Of a DNA stretch of 33,931 nt, positions 32,766 to 33,931 are shown piece by piece. Both the position numbers and the translations under genes were made by a program. The stretch lies in NCBI RefSeq assembly GCF_016901995.1, contig NZ_JACJLE010000047.1:1-33931 (forward strand). The letters run 5' to 3'. Under the pieces are notes generated by a model. That model did no database searches. It was not told where the DNA came from and saw only the letters and a program-made list of their open reading frames with translations. The stretch is from Bacteroides caecigallinarum. Lineage in GTDB: Bacteria; Bacteroidota; Bacteroidia; Bacteroidales; Bacteroidaceae. How positions within the stretch are numbered: position 1 is the first letter of the stretch; every line of letters starts with the position of its first letter.

Positions 32766-32849
32766 TTAATGCTGTTTATCTTTTTTCATATCTGAAACAA
32801 AGCGAAAACCGTCCTTAAAATCATAAGTAAGATTTTTCTTCTCTGACAT
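32766..32849 (-). CDS. Possible 27-residue small protein
   Basis: A short reading frame with a purine-rich GGATGAG just before its ATG. It begins MSEKKNLTYDFKDG and ends KKDKQH, with a composition like a real soluble peptide. It lies between the ileS promoter and the WYL gene, on the ileS strand, with an in-frame stop upstream. No -7 element is clear; TAGGTTTC is one base off. It may be a true small gene, a remnant of a larger one, or chance. The remaining bases of 32628-32946 hold only the two promoters and AT-rich sequence. Confidence 0.3.
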   Translation of the reverse strand: MSEKKNLTYDFKDGFRFVSDMKKDKQH

Positions 32850-32889
32850 CTCATCCTGAAACCTATTTTATAGAAGTTATCGCTTGCAC

Positions 32890-32920
32890 TTGTTTTCGGT
32901 GCATACATTCCGTAAATTTG
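32890..32920 (+). promoter_or_regulatory. Promoter of the WYL regulator gene
   Basis: TTG (32890-32892), a 20-base spacer and TAAATTTG (32913-32920) form a full -33/-7 pair. The start near 32927 leaves a leader of about 20 bases. Confidence 0.75.
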
Positions 32921-32946
32921 CAACATTATCATAAAAAGCTGAATTT

Positions 32947-33837
32947 ATGAAGAATAGAATATGTATTTGGCTTGTCAATCTACTCCTAAGAAGAAAAAGA
33001 ATGACACTTAATGAAATCCAGGAAGAATGGAGAGCACACAATGCTGACTACAGCATTACATTGCACCGTAACACCTTCATGTCGTACAAACGCACAGCCG
33101 AAGAGATGTTCGACATCAACATCAATTGCGACCGTAGCACTAACGAATATTATATCGAATATCCGGAAGAAATAGGCAACTCCCCTATCAACCAATGGCT
33201 GATACAGGTTGCATCATCCACAGATGTTATTTCCAGACGTAAACGCCTTGCCGACAGAATCATCCTTGAAAGCACTTTCGGAGGCGAAGAACATCTTGAC
33301 GCCATCACTGATGCCATGTCGCGCAGCAAATGCATAAACATCACCTATCATTCGTACTGGATGGATGCACAGAATTTCACTGTAGAACCTTACTTTATAA
33401 AATTCTTCCGCCAAAGATGGTATCTGATAGGCCATTGCCACGAGAGAAATGCCCTGCGTGTATATTCACTCGACCGTATGGACAGTGCGACAGTCAGCGA
33501 CAAAAGTTTCACTATGAAGGAAAAGAACTATCCACAGGTATTATATAATGACAATTTCGGGATTATCCATGGTGAAGAAAATACCAAAGCCCACGATATT
33601 CTTTTAAAATTCACTACCAAGCAAGGCCAGTACATACAGACAAGACCGCTGCACCATACACAGGAAGTAATCTCTCACGATGAAAATTTTATCATCTTTA
33701 AGATGCATATGAAAATCACTCTCGATCTGGTTCAGGAGCTATTATCCTACGGCTCCAGCCTTCAGGTCCTCAGTCCGGACTGTCTGATTAAAGAAATCCG
33801 CAAGACTATAGGTGAGATGAACGTAAGCATTCAGTAA
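32947..33837 (+). CDS. WYL-domain transcriptional regulator
   Basis: A 296-residue predicted DNA-binding regulator. Residues about 1-75 form a winged-helix-like part (LNEIQEEWRAH, TFMSYKRTAEEMFD); the WYL ligand-binding domain spans about 125-195 with VEPYFIKFFRQRWYLIGHC and RVYSLDRM; a WCX-like C-terminal extension follows (QVLSPDCLIKEI). WYL proteins sense nucleic acids or nucleotides and often control defence or stress genes. The final codons, V293-S-I-Q and the stop, lie inside the repeat at 33823-33931, so the native C-terminus was probably replaced on insertion of the element; the loss looks small. No target operon is adjacent on this side. It is divergent from ileS. Confidence 0.87.
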   Translation: MKNRICIWLVNLLLRRKRMTLNEIQEEWRAHNADYSITLHRNTFMSYKRTAEEMFDININCDRSTNEYYIEYPEEIGNSPINQWLIQVASSTDVISRRKRLADRIILESTFGGEEHLDAITDAMSRSKCINITYHSYWMDAQNFTVEPYFIKFFRQRWYLIGHCHERNALRVYSLDRMDSATVSDKSFTMKEKNYPQVLYNDNFGIIHGEENTKAHDILLKFTTKQGQYIQTRPLHHTQEVISHDENFIIFKMHMKITLDLVQELLSYGSSLQVLSPDCLIKEIRKTIGEMNVSIQ

Positions 33838-33931
33838 ACCCCGTATGATTAAAACTGGTAAAGCCGGCATAGATTGTCTATTAAAAATTTCGACTTGTCT
33901 CTGAAAATGTTGAAGATATTCGACGATTTCT
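33823..33931 (+). mobile_element. Outer end of a probable IS66-like insertion sequence (partial)
   Basis: The exact inverted copy of bases 1-109, starting GTAAGC immediately after codon 292 of the WYL gene. It supplies that gene's last four codons and stop. An open frame (M-L-K-I-F-D-D-F) starts at 33907 and continues past the window edge; it may be the first element gene but is too short to identify. Both copies show the same element end pointing outward. Confidence 0.6.

Noticed and set aside
1..33931. The whole window as a composite transposon or small circular replicon
   Set aside because: The ends are inverted, not direct, repeats, so they do not indicate circularity. The cargo includes ileS, aspS and lspA, which are core chromosomal genes, and there is no replication or transfer gene.

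Overview
The window looks like a chromosomal segment of a gut-type member of the order Bacteroidales, probably Bacteroidaceae. The reasons are AT-rich DNA, many upstream regions with the Bacteroidetes promoter signature (-7 TAnnTTTG, sometimes with TTG about 20 bases upstream), and lineage-typical genes: an UpxY-type NusG paralogue, a TamL-like lipidated Omp85 protein, a DUF4296 lipoprotein, a subclass A2 beta-lactamase and a GXHH-type IleRS. I see no tRNA, rRNA, CRISPR array, phage module or origin.

Layout. Bases 1-109 and 33823-33931 are perfect inverted copies of one sequence. Identity begins exactly at GTAAGC, which resembles an IS66-family terminus, so the window probably runs from one insertion-sequence copy to another. 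From 141 to 6864 (minus) lie a beta-lactamase/lipocalin-like lipoprotein pair and, upstream, a close-packed run: K+/H+ antiporter, flavodoxin-ferredoxin protein, DUF418 membrane protein, sugar O-acetyltransferase and DUF1349 protein. Then come ybaK and uvrA (minus). They are followed by plus-strand genes: a LysM/PBP1-like protein coupled to an outer-membrane barrel protein, exonuclease III, undecaprenol/diacylglycerol kinase and a PAP2 phosphatase.

From 14874 to 18136 (minus) are an AAA/PD-(D/E)XK protein, a TIGR02757 protein preceded by a candidate small RNA or attenuator, and a bifunctional-nuclease (BFN) domain protein. An orphan UpxY antiterminator and a paaK/ACT pair follow on the plus strand. 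The region 20847-25727 (minus) holds gtrA, aspS, an 80-aa protein and tamL; a TrmH-type methyltransferase reads the other way. The last minus block is a hypothetical protein, a DUF4296 lipoprotein, lspA, a DksA/TraR-like protein and ileS. A WYL regulator closes the window, and its last four codons appear to come from the insertion sequence.

How genes fit together. Much of the window serves the envelope: lipoprotein maturation (lspA) beside lipoproteins, TamL, LysM/OMP genes, and lipid-carrier recycling (dgkA, PAP2). Three points stand out. The bla/lipocalin-like pair could be a two-layer antibiotic response. IleRS carries the swapped GIHH active-site motif linked to very high mupirocin resistance. 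In four places a terminator hairpin runs directly into, or overlaps, the promoter of the next gene. I found no clearly new multi-gene defence or biosynthetic system; the best leads are the small RNA/attenuator, the orphan UpxY and the bla pair.
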